A stretch of 64,000 bases of DNA from Promicromonospora citrea. Its GTDB lineage: Bacteria > Actinomycetota > Actinomycetes > Actinomycetales > Cellulomonadaceae. Below, piece after piece: positions 16,325 to 25,756 of the stretch (position 1 is the stretch's first letter; each line of letters opens with the position of its first letter). Location: the NCBI RefSeq assembly GCF_013004695.1, contig NZ_JABEMG010000004.1, positions 17,397-81,396 on the forward strand, in the 5' to 3' direction. The position numbers and the translations under genes were made by a program. The notes beneath the pieces are model-generated. The model saw only the letters and a program-made list of their open reading frames with translations, did no database searches and was not told the origin of the DNA.

Positions 16325-17608
16325 GTGAGCAGTCACGTGAGACCCGGTCTGAGCCGCCGGTCCTTCCTGGCCGGGTCGGCCGCGCTCCTCGCGCTCGGGG
16401 CGGCGGGCTGCGCGCCGTCGTCCCGTGCCGCCGGGGGCGTGACCCTGCGGTTCTACGAGCAGAAGCAGGAGGTCGTCGCCTACTTCGACGAGCTGCTGCG
16501 GCGCTTCGAGCGCGAGCGGCCGGGCATCGCCGTCGTGCACGACAGCACCGTCGCCATCGCGCCACAGTTCGTCCGGAACGAGCCCGCCGACGTCGGCTGC
16601 TTCAACGACAACCTCGAGCTCGCCCGGTACGTCGAGCGCGGCGTGCTCGGCGACCTGTCCGACCTGCCGTCCGCGCGCACCGTGCGCACCGACATCGGCG
16701 AGCTCACCGACCAGTACGCGACCTACCCCGGCCGCACCAGCGTGTTGCCGTACTCGCTGGCCGCGGCCGGCGTCATCTACAACAAGCGGATCTTCGCCGA
16801 CCACGACCTGCCCGTGCCCGCGACCTGGTCCCAGTTCGTCGACGTGTGCGAGGAGCTGCGGCGCGCCGGGATCACCCCGGTCTACGCGACCGACCGCGAC
16901 ACGTGGACGCTCTGGCAGGGTCTGTTCGACTACTCCGTCGGCAGCCTCGTGGCACCCGGCGAGTTCTTCCGCCGGCTCACGGAGCAGGGCACCGACGTCG
17001 GCCCCGACTCGCCGGTCTCGTTCGAGAAGGACTTCGCCGTGCCGATGGAGCGCGCGCGGACGATCTCGACCTACTTCAACGAGGACCACGCCGTGCGCGC
17101 GTACGCCGACGGCAACCTCGCGTTCGGCCGCGGCGAGGCGGCCATGTACCTCCAGGGCCCGTGGGCGCTGAGCCAGATCGCCCTCGTCGACCCCGACCTC
17201 GAGATCGGGACGTTCCCGCTGCCGGTCTCCGAGGACCCCGACGACCGGCAGGTGCGGGTCAACATCGACCTCGGCCTGTGGATCCCGACCGCGTCCACGC
17301 ACCAGGAGGAGGCACGCGAGCTCGTGGAGTTCCTCATGCGGCCCGACGTCATCAACGCCTACAACGCCGACAACCTCGCGTACTCGACGCTCCAGGACGC
17401 CCCGCCCCAGCAGGACGAGCGGCTCGCGGGCCTGCAGGAGTACGTCGACCGCGCGGCCTTCTACCAGGGTGCCGGCACGTTCGTGCCGACGTCGATCCCG
17501 CTCGGCAACTACCTCCAGGAGGCGATCCGCAGCGGCGACTTCGAGAGCATGCTGCGCACGCTCGACGCCGACTGGCGCCGCCTCGCGGGACGGGAGGCCA
17601 CGGTATGA
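16325..17608 (+). CDS. ABC transporter sugar-binding lipoprotein (GH31 operon)
   Basis: 427 residues. The start carries a twin-arginine motif RRSFL and a lipobox ending in Cys29, so it is a Tat-exported lipoprotein, unlike the other two binding proteins here. The rest is a family 1 solute-binding fold. GTG start at 16325; the gene overlaps the first permease by 4 bp. It probably captures an oligosaccharide that the GH31 enzyme later hydrolyses. Regulated from the palindrome at 16259-16276. Confidence 0.88.
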   Translation: MSSHVRPGLSRRSFLAGSAALLALGAAGCAPSSRAAGGVTLRFYEQKQEVVAYFDELLRRFERERPGIAVVHDSTVAIAPQFVRNEPADVGCFNDNLELARYVERGVLGDLSDLPSARTVRTDIGELTDQYATYPGRTSVLPYSLAAAGVIYNKRIFADHDLPVPATWSQFVDVCEELRRAGITPVYATDRDTWTLWQGLFDYSVGSLVAPGEFFRRLTEQGTDVGPDSPVSFEKDFAVPMERARTISTYFNEDHAVRAYADGNLAFGRGEAAMYLQGPWALSQIALVDPDLEIGTFPLPVSEDPDDRQVRVNIDLGLWIPTASTHQEEARELVEFLMRPDVINAYNADNLAYSTLQDAPPQQDERLAGLQEYVDRAAFYQGAGTFVPTSIPLGNYLQEAIRSGDFESMLRTLDADWRRLAGREATV

Positions 17609-18540
17609 CCGCGCTGCCCACCCTCCCCGCGGCGCCGGACGCGCCCGCCGCCCAGGACGCGCCCGCGCGGCGGTCCCACGGTGGACGGGTCGAGCCCGTC
17701 CACTACCTGTTCCTCGTGCCCACCCTCGTGGTGTTCACCGCGTTCGTCGTCGTGCCGGCTCTCATCGGCATCTTCTACAGCCTCACCGACTACGTCGGGT
17801 TCGGCGAGTGGTCGTTCCTGGGCGTGCGCAACTACGCCGCGCTGTTCAGCGACCCGCGCATCCTCGAGTCCTACGGGTTCACGCTCGGGTTCGCGCTGGT
17901 CACCGTCGTCGTCGCGCAGGTGGTCGCGCTGGCGCTCGCCGTCGCCCTGACCCGGCGCATCCGGTTCGCCACGACGCTGCGCACGGTGTTCGTCATCCCC
18001 ATGGTCGTCGCGGGCATCGTCGTGGCCTACGTGTTCAACTTCCTGTTCTCCAACTCGCTGCCCGCGCTCGCGACCGCGGTCGGGTTCGGGCCGCTCGAGG
18101 AGAGCATCCTCGGCAACCCCGACCTGGCCTGGTTGTCCATCGTGATCGTCTCCGCGTGGCAGACGATCCCCGGCGCCCTGCTCGTCTACACCGCGGGACT
18201 CACGTCCGTCCCCAACGAGCTCTACGAGGCGAGCGCGCTCGACGGCGCCTCGCCGTGGCGGCAGTTCCGGTCGATCACCCTCCCGCTCGTCGCGGGCTTC
18301 GTCCTCATCAACACGATCCTCGGCGTGAAGGGGTACCTCGGCGTGTACGACGTCATCGTCGGCCTCACCGGAGGCGGACCCGGCACGGCGACCAGCAGCG
18401 TCGCGATGACCATCTTCGGCGGCTTCACGGGCGGCGACTACGCCTACCAGATGGCCAACGCCACGGTGTTCCTCCTCGTGACGGCGCTCATCTCGGTCGC
18501 CCAGATCGTCGCCACCCGCGGACGGGCGGTCCGGCTGTGA
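17605..18540 (+). CDS. ABC transporter permease (GH31 operon, first)
   Basis: 311 residues with six predicted membrane segments after a Pro/Ala-rich N-terminus. The EAA loop reads EASALDGASPWRQFRSITLP. The ATG at 17605 overlaps the stop of the binding-protein gene and its own end overlaps the next permease. MalF-like half of the channel. Confidence 0.88.
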   Translation: MTALPTLPAAPDAPAAQDAPARRSHGGRVEPVHYLFLVPTLVVFTAFVVVPALIGIFYSLTDYVGFGEWSFLGVRNYAALFSDPRILESYGFTLGFALVTVVVAQVVALALAVALTRRIRFATTLRTVFVIPMVVAGIVVAYVFNFLFSNSLPALATAVGFGPLEESILGNPDLAWLSIVIVSAWQTIPGALLVYTAGLTSVPNELYEASALDGASPWRQFRSITLPLVAGFVLINTILGVKGYLGVYDVIVGLTGGGPGTATSSVAMTIFGGFTGGDYAYQMANATVFLLVTALISVAQIVATRGRAVRL

Positions 18541-19397
18541 CCACTGTCGAGACGCCCCTGCGCCGGCGCAGGGGCCTGCACCGGACCAACCGGCTCCTGA
18601 CCGTCCTGCTGGCCCTCGCCACCCTGACCGTCCTCGCCCCGCTGTACGTCACGGTGTCGATGGCGTTCAAGACGAGCGAGCAGTCCGCGGACGGCAACGC
18701 GTTCTCCCTGCCCGCGCCGCTCAACCCCGCGAGCTTCGCCGAGGCGTGGCAGCTCACCCGGTTCCCCGTGGCGTTCGGCGTCTCCGTGGGGGTCGCGGCG
18801 CTCGCCGTCCTGCTCACCCTGCTGCTCAGCTCGCTGGCCGCCTACGCGATCGCGCGGAACTGGGCGCACCGGTTCTTCCGGTGGTCGATGATCTACCTGC
18901 TCGTGGCCCTGTTCCTGCCGTTCCCGGTCGTCGCCCTGCCGCAGATCCAGCTCACGGCGCTCACCGGCCTCGACAACCCCGTCGGCGTCGGCATCCTGCA
19001 CGCGATGTTCCAGCTCTCCTTCAGCGTGCTGCTGTACACCGCGTACCTGCGCTCGATCCCGATCGAGCTCGAGGAGAGCGCGCGGATCGACGGCGCGAGC
19101 ACGCCGCAGATCTTCTGGCGCATCGTCCTGCCGCTGCTGGGCCCGATGAACGCGACGGTCGGCATCTTCGCGTTCCTCGCGTCGTGGAACGACTTCATGA
19201 TGCCGTCGCTCATCACGTCCGACCCGGCCCTGCAGACGCTGCCCGTGGTGCAGAACATCTTCCAGAGCCAGTTCGGCACCGACTACAACGTCGCGTTCGC
19301 CTCGTACCTCATGGCGATGGCGCCGACGATCGTCGTGTACCTGCTCGCACAGCGCTGGGTCATCAGCGGCGTGACGCAGGGCGCGGTCAAGCACTGA
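18537..19397 (+). CDS. ABC transporter permease (GH31 operon, second)
   Basis: 286 residues, six membrane segments, MalG-like; EAA motif as EESARIDGASTPQIFWRIVLP. The GTG at 18537 overlaps the first permease. The 43-bp gap to the glycosidase gene contains three near-copies of the heptamer TGTTCTC and the GAGGAG ribosome site. No ATPase gene is present nearby. Confidence 0.88.
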   Translation: MTTVETPLRRRRGLHRTNRLLTVLLALATLTVLAPLYVTVSMAFKTSEQSADGNAFSLPAPLNPASFAEAWQLTRFPVAFGVSVGVAALAVLLTLLLSSLAAYAIARNWAHRFFRWSMIYLLVALFLPFPVVALPQIQLTALTGLDNPVGVGILHAMFQLSFSVLLYTAYLRSIPIELEESARIDGASTPQIFWRIVLPLLGPMNATVGIFAFLASWNDFMMPSLITSDPALQTLPVVQNIFQSQFGTDYNVAFASYLMAMAPTIVVYLLAQRWVISGVTQGAVKH

Positions 19398-19440
19398 GTG
19401 TGTGTTCTCCGTCCTCTGTTCTCTGTTCTCGAGGAGCCCT

Positions 19441-21828
19441 ATGTCCCTGCCTGTCGTCCGGCCACTCCCCGGAGCCGCGCCGCACGCGCGGCCCGAGCAG
19501 CAGGTGCTCGGCGCCGGCTGGCGCGTCACCGTGCTGACCGACGGCGTGTTCCGCGTCGAGCGGTCGGCGGACGGCGGGTTCGAGGACCGCGCCTCCACGT
19601 TCGCGGTCCGGCGGGACCTGCCGCCCGTCGAGGCCACCGTCGAGCGCGTGGGGGACGGCGTCGTGGTCACCACGCGCCGCGCCCGCCTGCGGTACGACGG
19701 CGGCGAGCTCAGCGCGAGCGGTCTCGTCGTCGAGGTGCTGGGCCGCGACGCCGGCCGCTGGCGGTACGGCGAGCCGACCCACGACCTGGGCGGCACCGCC
19801 CGCACGCTCGACGACGTCGACGGGCGCACCGGCCTCGAGCCCGGCGTCGTCTCGCCCGCGGGGATCGCCGTCGTCGACGACTCGACGTCGTTCCTGTTCG
19901 AGGACGACGGCTGGGTGGGCTCGCGCGTCCCCGGCCGCCAGGACCTGTACGTGTTCGCGCACGGGCGGGACTTCGCCGACGCGGTCGCCGACCTGTACCG
20001 GGTCTCCGGGCCCGCGATGCGGCTGCCGCGCTGGGCCCTGGGCAACTGGTGGAGCCGGTACTTCCCGTACACCGAGGAGTCCTACCTCGCGCTGCTCGAC
20101 CGGTTCGAGGACGAGGGTGTGCCGTTCTCGGTCGCGGTGATCGACATGGACTGGCACCGCGTCGGCTCCGTGCCGCCGGAGCACGGCTCCGGGTGGACCG
20201 GGTACTCGTGGGAGCGGACGCTGTTCCCCGACCCGGAGCGGTTCCTGCGCACGCTGCACGAGCGCGGGCTGCGCACCACGCTCAACCTGCACCCCGCCGA
20301 CGGCGTGCGCGCCTTCGAGGACGCGTACCCCGCGATGGCGCGCGCGGTCGGCGCCGACCCGGACGGCGGGCGGCCGATCGCGTTCGACCCGACCGACCCG
20401 GTGTTCCTGCGTGCGTACTTCCGCGAGCTGCACCATCCGCTGGAGGAGCAGGGCGTCGACTTCTGGTGGATCGACTGGCAGCAGGGCCGCACGTCGGACC
20501 TGCCGGGCGTCGACCCGCTGTGGGTGCTCAACCACTACCACCACCTCGACGCCGCGCGTGACGGGAGGCCGGGTATGACCTTCTCGCGGTACGCGGGCCC
20601 GGGCAGCCACCGGTACGCGGTCGGGTTCTCGGGCGACACCGTGGTCTCGTGGGCGTCGCTGGACTTCCAGCCGGAGTTCACCGCGACCGCGGCGAACATC
20701 GGCTACGCCTGGTGGAGCCACGACATCGGCGGCCACACGCGCGGCGTCCGCGACGACGAGCTGGCCACCCGGTGGGTGCAGTACGGCGTGTTCTCGCCGA
20801 TCATGCGGCTGCACTCCGCGAACAACCCGTTCATCCGCAAGGAGCCGTGGCAGTTCCCGCCCGAGCACCGCGCCGCGATGGGCGACGCGCTCCGGCTGCG
20901 GCACCGGCTCGTGCCCTACCTGCACACGATGAACCACCGGGCCGCCGCCGGGGTGCCGCTCGTGCGGCCGATGTACCACCTGGAGCCGCGCCGGGCCGAG
21001 GCGTACGAGGTGCCGAACGAGTACGCGTTCGGCAGCGAGCTGCTCGTCGCGCCCGTCACGTCGCCCCGTGACCCGGCGTCGTTGCGCGGGCGGGTGCGGG
21101 TGTGGCTGCCCGCCGGGCTCTGGACCGACGTCTTCACCGGGGCGGTCTACCGGGGCGACCGCACGCTGGAGATGCACAGGGACCTCGCGTCCGTGCCCGT
21201 GCTGCTGCGGGCCGGCGGCATCCTCCCGCTGGACGCGTCGGCCCGGCTCGACGCGGCCCGGAACCCGGCCGAGCTCGAGGTGCTCGTGGCGCCGGGGGCG
21301 TCGGGCCGGTTCGTGCTGGGGGAGGACCGGGAGGACGACGTGGTGGACGGCGCGGGCGGTGCCGACGGCGCCGGGCCCGCGGCGCGCACGGTGATCGGCT
21401 GGGACCGCGAGCAGGGCGAGCTGCGCATCGCCCCCGTCGAGGGCGACGCCGGCGTGCTGCCCGCGCAGCGCGCGTGGACGCTGACGTTCCTGGCCGCGCT
21501 GCCCGCCGGTCCTGTCACGGTCGACGGTGCCGAGGTCCAGGTCAGCGGGGCGGACGGGCGCTGGAGCGTGTCGGTGTCCGCGGCGCCGGGGGACGGCGTC
21601 GTCCTCCGGGTCGGTGGCGGGCCGCTGCGGGTCGGGAGCGACCGGACCGCCGCCGCGCGCGCGATCCTCGAGTCCGCGCAGACCCGGAACGCGGAGAAGC
21701 TGCGGGCGTGGGAGGTGGTCAACAGCGACCGGGCGCCGACGGAGAAGATCGCGGAACTGGCTGCCGTGGACCTCCCCGAGCCGGTCCGCGCCGCGCTGGT
21801 GGAGGAGCTGGCGACGGTGGTGGGCTGA
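19441..21828 (+). CDS. Glycoside hydrolase family 31 enzyme (alpha-glucosidase-like)
   Basis: 795 residues. An N-terminal beta-sandwich (about 30-180) precedes a catalytic barrel. The nucleophile is probably Asp345 in WWIDWQQG, and the acid/base Asp428 in SHDIGGH. GH31 enzymes release alpha-linked glucose or xylose with retention. The WIDWQQ form of the nucleophile region differs from the more usual WxDMNE, so the substrate may not be simple maltose. No signal peptide: it acts in the cytosol on sugars brought in by the importer encoded upstream. The last 60 residues look like a helical extension (EKLRAWEVVNSDRAPTEK). Confidence 0.85.
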   Translation: MSLPVVRPLPGAAPHARPEQQVLGAGWRVTVLTDGVFRVERSADGGFEDRASTFAVRRDLPPVEATVERVGDGVVVTTRRARLRYDGGELSASGLVVEVLGRDAGRWRYGEPTHDLGGTARTLDDVDGRTGLEPGVVSPAGIAVVDDSTSFLFEDDGWVGSRVPGRQDLYVFAHGRDFADAVADLYRVSGPAMRLPRWALGNWWSRYFPYTEESYLALLDRFEDEGVPFSVAVIDMDWHRVGSVPPEHGSGWTGYSWERTLFPDPERFLRTLHERGLRTTLNLHPADGVRAFEDAYPAMARAVGADPDGGRPIAFDPTDPVFLRAYFRELHHPLEEQGVDFWWIDWQQGRTSDLPGVDPLWVLNHYHHLDAARDGRPGMTFSRYAGPGSHRYAVGFSGDTVVSWASLDFQPEFTATAANIGYAWWSHDIGGHTRGVRDDELATRWVQYGVFSPIMRLHSANNPFIRKEPWQFPPEHRAAMGDALRLRHRLVPYLHTMNHRAAAGVPLVRPMYHLEPRRAEAYEVPNEYAFGSELLVAPVTSPRDPASLRGRVRVWLPAGLWTDVFTGAVYRGDRTLEMHRDLASVPVLLRAGGILPLDASARLDAARNPAELEVLVAPGASGRFVLGEDREDDVVDGAGGADGAGPAARTVIGWDREQGELRIAPVEGDAGVLPAQRAWTLTFLAALPAGPVTVDGAEVQVSGADGRWSVSVSAAPGDGVVLRVGGGPLRVGSDRTAAARAILESAQTRNAEKLRAWEVVNSDRAPTEKIAELAAVDLPEPVRAALVEELATVVG

Positions 21829-21860
21829 GGGGGCTCGCTCCGGCGGCTCGGTCCGGCAGC

Positions 21861-22880
21861 TCAGTCCGGCAGGGCCGGGGCGCTCTCGCGGAGCGCCAGG
21901 GTATGGCCCACCGTGACGTGCCTGCCCGGTCCGGCGTAGCCGTCGAGCCGGTCCAGCAGCAGGTCGAGGGCGCGCTCGGCGAGCGCGCGCGTGTCGGGTG
22001 CCACGGAGGTGAGGCTCGGCGCCGTGCTGGCGCCGAGCTCGATCGCGTCCCAGCCGACGACCGCGACGTCGCCGGGTACGTCGAGCCCGTGCCGCCGCAG
22101 GGCCCGGAGGGCGCCGATCGCGGCGAGGTCGTCGCGGCACAGCAGCCCGTCGAGCTCCAGGCCGGCGGACAGCGCGGCGTCGAGGGCCTCCTCGGCGTCG
22201 CGGGCGTCGCCGTCCTGCCGCCGCTCGACGAGCCGCCGCGGGTCCGCCTCCAGGCCGGCCTGTTCCAGCGCGGTCCGGTAGCCCTCGATCCGCAGGCGTG
22301 ACGTCCACGACACCCGCTCGGTCTCGTGGCCGAGGAACCCGATGCGGCGTCGGCCCAGGCGGACCAGGTGCTCGACCGCCTCGCGGGCCGCCGCGACGTT
22401 GTCGATCGCGACCTGGTCGGCGTCGTCGGGCGGGGGGTCCTCGCCGAGGAAGACGATCGGCATGCCGTGCCGCTCGACGTCCAGCTCGCGCGCGGCCAGC
22501 ATCTGCGGCTGCAGCACCATGCCGTCGAGGATCCCGGCCTCCTGGTCGCGCAGGACCGACCGCTCGCCCTCGACCGTCGCGCCGGTCTCGGCGAGCAGGA
22601 GGTGGTAGCCGCGTGCCTGCGCGACGCGGGCGAAGACGTGCGCGAGCTCCGCGAAGTAGGGGCGCCGGAGGTCCGGGAACGCGAGCCCGATCATGCTCGA
22701 CCGCCCCGTGGCGAGGCTGCGGCCGGTGCGGTTGGGGCGGTAGCCGAGCTCGTCGATCGCGGCCTGGACCCGTGCCCGCATCCCGGGGCTGACGTGCTGG
22801 TACCCGCGCACCACGTTCGACACCGTCTTCATCGAGACCCCCGCGCGGTCGGCCACGTCCTGGAGGGTCACGCGTCTCAT
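21861..22880 (-). CDS. LacI-family regulator (GH31 operon)
   Basis: 339 residues. Helix-turn-helix and hinge at the N-terminus (TLQDVADRAGVSMKTVSNVV, then LGYRPNRTGRSLATG), followed by a periplasmic-binding-protein-like sensor domain (60-335). It ends convergent with the GH31 gene and is the closest candidate repressor for the palindrome at 16259-16276. It could also control the divergent-looking debranching operon downstream. Confidence 0.88.
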   Translation of the reverse strand: MRRVTLQDVADRAGVSMKTVSNVVRGYQHVSPGMRARVQAAIDELGYRPNRTGRSLATGRSSMIGLAFPDLRRPYFAELAHVFARVAQARGYHLLLAETGATVEGERSVLRDQEAGILDGMVLQPQMLAARELDVERHGMPIVFLGEDPPPDDADQVAIDNVAAAREAVEHLVRLGRRRIGFLGHETERVSWTSRLRIEGYRTALEQAGLEADPRRLVERRQDGDARDAEEALDAALSAGLELDGLLCRDDLAAIGALRALRRHGLDVPGDVAVVGWDAIELGASTAPSLTSVAPDTRALAERALDLLLDRLDGYAGPGRHVTVGHTLALRESAPALPD

Positions 22881-22889
22881 GGCTGCAGG

Positions 22890-24920
22890 TTACCCGCGGG
22901 TCGACACCTCCAGGCAGGTGATCGCCGCAGCTGCCGACCACGCCTGCGGACGGCAGGCCGCCGGATAGGGCGTCGGCACTCCCGCGCGGGTGGCGGCATC
23001 CCCGCCGTGCAGCTCCGGCACGCGGTACGCGAAGCCCTCGGCCGCCGCGAGCAGCCCGTCCACGGCGCGACGCGCCTGGTCGTCGAGCCCGGCGCGGTGC
23101 ATGCCGTGCACGACGATGGCGGTGTCGTGCGTCCACACGCTGCCCCCGTGGTACGAGAGCGGCCAGTAGCCCGCCGCGCCCGTCGACATGGTCCGGATGC
23201 CGTACCCGCTGGACATGGACGGGCCGAGCAGGAGGTCGGCGACGTGCTGCTCCTCGGTCGCGTCGAGGATCCCTGTGCCCAGCAGGTGGCCGATGTTGCT
23301 GGTCAGCGTGTCGACCGGACGCTTGTGCCGGTCCAGCGCGACGGCCGGGTAGCGGCCCTCGGGCGTCTGCACCCAGTACGCCTCGGCGAACCGGGCACGC
23401 AGGTCGGCGGCCCAGCGGCGGAGGGCGGCGGGGTCCAGCCGGTCCGACGCCGGGGCGCCGTCGCGGCCGGTGTGCGCGAACGCCTCCAGGAGATCGGCGC
23501 CGGCGAGGGCCGCCTCGTACGCGTACCCCTGGACCTCGCAGAGCGCGATCGGTCCCTCGGCGAGGCTGCCGTCCCGCCACTGGATCGAGTCGCCGGAGTC
23601 CTTCCAGCCCTGGTTGGCCAGGCCACGACCGGTGCGGTCGATGTAGTCGAGGAACCCGTCGCCGTCGCTGTCGCCGTACTCGGTCAGCCAGGTCAGGGCG
23701 TCGCGGAGCGCGGGCAGCAGCGCGGCGACCTCGTCGTCGGGCAGGCCGGCGCGCCAGGCGTCGGCGAGGAGGCAGACCCACAGCGGCGTCGAATCGACGC
23801 TGCCGTAGTACAGCGGCGGCAGGACGACGCCCTCGCCCGGGATCTCGAGCGGCGCAGAGCGCAGCTCGTGCAGGATCTTGCCGGGCTCCTGGGCGGTGTC
23901 GGCGTCGTCCGCTGTTCCCTGCAGCCTGGCGAGAACCCGCAGGGTCGACGCCGCGACGCCCACGTCGAGCGGGAGCGCGAGCCGGGCAGCCCAGATCGCG
24001 TCCCGGCCGAACAGGGTGAAGAACCAGGGTGCGCCGGCGGCGAAGAAGTCGTCGCCGGGATGGTCGGGCAGGGTCAGCCGCAGGGCGTCGAGGTCGTCGA
24101 GCGCGGTGTCGAGCCACCGGGACAGCCGAGGGTCGGCGTCGTCGGGGACGCGCACGACCCCCCGCTCACCCGGGGTCGCTGCCGGCCAGGTGCCCTGGGC
24201 GCCGCGGACCACGAGGGCCTCGTCGTGCAGAGCGAGCGTCCACGCCGCCTCGGCCCGACCGCGGGCCGGCACGTCGAGCGACCAGGTGGCCTCGATCGCA
24301 CCGTCCGGGGTCGTGCTCACGGCACCGTCGGCGGCGGTCAGCGTGAGGTGCGCGGAGCCCGAGGCTGCCGTGGCGGACCCTGGCCGCGTCGTGATCGCCA
24401 CGCGGGCCGCGTCCTGGCGGGCTCCCGCGGCGGTGGTCGTTTCGGCGGCGGTCGGGTGGCCCCGTCCGTCGGCGAGACCGGCCTTGACGTCGTGCATGCT
24501 CGCGAAGTCCGGGCGGAGCCGGAGCCGGAGGGTCACGCGCGTGGGCTCGGCGAGGTGCGAGGTCACGGTCCAGGTCTCGGCGAGCGCGCCGTCGCCGACA
24601 CGACGGTCCCGCACCAGGCGCACCGTCGGGTCCGGCCGGGCATCGTCCACCCCGCGCAGGAGCGCGCCGAACACGACGTGCGACGCGCTCTCCGGCGCGA
24701 GCGACACGTACTCGACCGCCGACTCGGCGCACTCGAGCACCAGGTCGCGCACGTGCCGCACGTCGCCGTGGTAGATCCCGTCGATCGGCGCGGCGCCGAG
24801 GTCGCCGTCGCGCCCGGACCAGACCTGCGTCGGGGCGCGCAGCGCGATGACGGCGTCGCTGAGCAGCGGCTGCACGGGGTGCTGCGGGACCTGCTGCGGG
24901 GCGGTGGGGGACGGCGTCAT
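22890..24920 (-). CDS. Amylo-alpha-1,6-glucosidase (glycogen-debranching type)
   Basis: 676 residues. The N-terminal beta-rich GDE_N-like domain (about 20-230) has the typical start LLSDAVIALRAPTQVWSGRDGDL and GIYHGDVRHV; the C-terminal (alpha/alpha)6 barrel carries FFTLFGRDAIWAARL, the QGWKDSGDS segment with its acidic residues and MSSGYGIRTMS. These are traits of the amylo-1,6-glucosidase/MGH group that cleaves alpha-1,6 or related linkages. No signal peptide. The start overlaps the permease stop (ATGA), so the enzyme is part of the second importer operon. Confidence 0.85.
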   Translation of the reverse strand: MTPSPTAPQQVPQHPVQPLLSDAVIALRAPTQVWSGRDGDLGAAPIDGIYHGDVRHVRDLVLECAESAVEYVSLAPESASHVVFGALLRGVDDARPDPTVRLVRDRRVGDGALAETWTVTSHLAEPTRVTLRLRLRPDFASMHDVKAGLADGRGHPTAAETTTAAGARQDAARVAITTRPGSATAASGSAHLTLTAADGAVSTTPDGAIEATWSLDVPARGRAEAAWTLALHDEALVVRGAQGTWPAATPGERGVVRVPDDADPRLSRWLDTALDDLDALRLTLPDHPGDDFFAAGAPWFFTLFGRDAIWAARLALPLDVGVAASTLRVLARLQGTADDADTAQEPGKILHELRSAPLEIPGEGVVLPPLYYGSVDSTPLWVCLLADAWRAGLPDDEVAALLPALRDALTWLTEYGDSDGDGFLDYIDRTGRGLANQGWKDSGDSIQWRDGSLAEGPIALCEVQGYAYEAALAGADLLEAFAHTGRDGAPASDRLDPAALRRWAADLRARFAEAYWVQTPEGRYPAVALDRHKRPVDTLTSNIGHLLGTGILDATEEQHVADLLLGPSMSSGYGIRTMSTGAAGYWPLSYHGGSVWTHDTAIVVHGMHRAGLDDQARRAVDGLLAAAEGFAYRVPELHGGDAATRAGVPTPYPAACRPQAWSAAAAITCLEVSTRG

Positions 24921-25756
24921 TCCTTGACGGCTCCTTCGCTGGTGTTCATGATCCGCCGCTGGAACACGAAGAACACGACCGCGACGGGAATGGTCATGAT
25001 CGCCGCGGCGGCGAGCTTGAGCGGGTACTGGCTGCCCTGGCTGAGCTGTCCGCTCGCCAGGGACGCGACGCCCTTGGTCAGGGTCGTCAGCTCGGGCGAC
25101 TGCGCCGAGACGATGAAGTGGCTCAGCTCGTTCCACGAACCCTGGAAGGACAGGATCACGATGGTGACGAGGGCCGGCCGGGCCATCGGGAGCACGACGG
25201 ACCAGAAGATCCGGAACGTGCCCGCCCCGTCGATCCGTGCCTGCTCCTCGACGGAGGCCGGGATCGACTCGAAGAAGTTCTTCATGATGAACACGCCGGC
25301 TGCGTCGACCAGGAGCGGCAGCACCATGCCCGCGTACGAGTCGTAGATGCCGAGCTGGTTGATCACGAGGAACTTCGGGATCAGCAGCACGACCGTCGGC
25401 ACGGCCATGACGGCCACCAGCGCCGCGTACACCACGCCGCGCCCGCGGAACCGCAGCCGCGCCAGCGCGTAGCCCGCCAGCGAGTCGAAGAACACGCGGC
25501 CCGCCGTCACGAGCACCGTCACGACGGCCGAGTTCGCGAACCAGACGGGGAAGTCCGAGCGCAGGAAGAGCCGGGCGTAGGCGGACCAGGTCAGCGGGTC
25601 GGGGACCAGCGAGACCGGGTCGGCCGCCGCGGCGGCCTCCGTCTTGACGGACGTCGCGAGCTGGACGAGGAACGGGTAGACGTAGACGAGCGCCAGCAGG
25701 GCGAGCAGGGCGTACAGCCCGGCCTGCCAGACGACGGACCTGCGCGCGGCCCTCAT
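24917..25756 (-). CDS. ABC transporter permease (debranching operon, second)
   Basis: 279 residues with six membrane segments; EAA-type loop EEQARIDGAGTFRIFWSVVLP. MalG-like. It overlaps both neighbours by 4 bp. Its start is the ATG at 25756 that overlaps the stop of the first permease. Confidence 0.88.
   Translation of the reverse strand: MRAARRSVVWQAGLYALLALLALVYVYPFLVQLATSVKTEAAAAADPVSLVPDPLTWSAYARLFLRSDFPVWFANSAVVTVLVTAGRVFFDSLAGYALARLRFRGRGVVYAALVAVMAVPTVVLLIPKFLVINQLGIYDSYAGMVLPLLVDAAGVFIMKNFFESIPASVEEQARIDGAGTFRIFWSVVLPMARPALVTIVILSFQGSWNELSHFIVSAQSPELTTLTKGVASLASGQLSQGSQYPLKLAAAAIMTIPVAVVFFVFQRRIMNTSEGAVKE

Noticed and set aside
19387..24117. A 1576-codon open frame on the - strand across the GH31, LacI and debranching genes
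   Set aside because: In GC-rich DNA the opposite strand of real genes rarely has stops. The real genes have recognisable domains, ribosome sites and start/stop overlaps; this frame has none.
22326..25346. A 1006-codon open frame on the + strand opposite the LacI and debranching genes
   Set aside because: Antisense shadow: low-complexity Arg/Val/Gly/Glu composition and no family motif.
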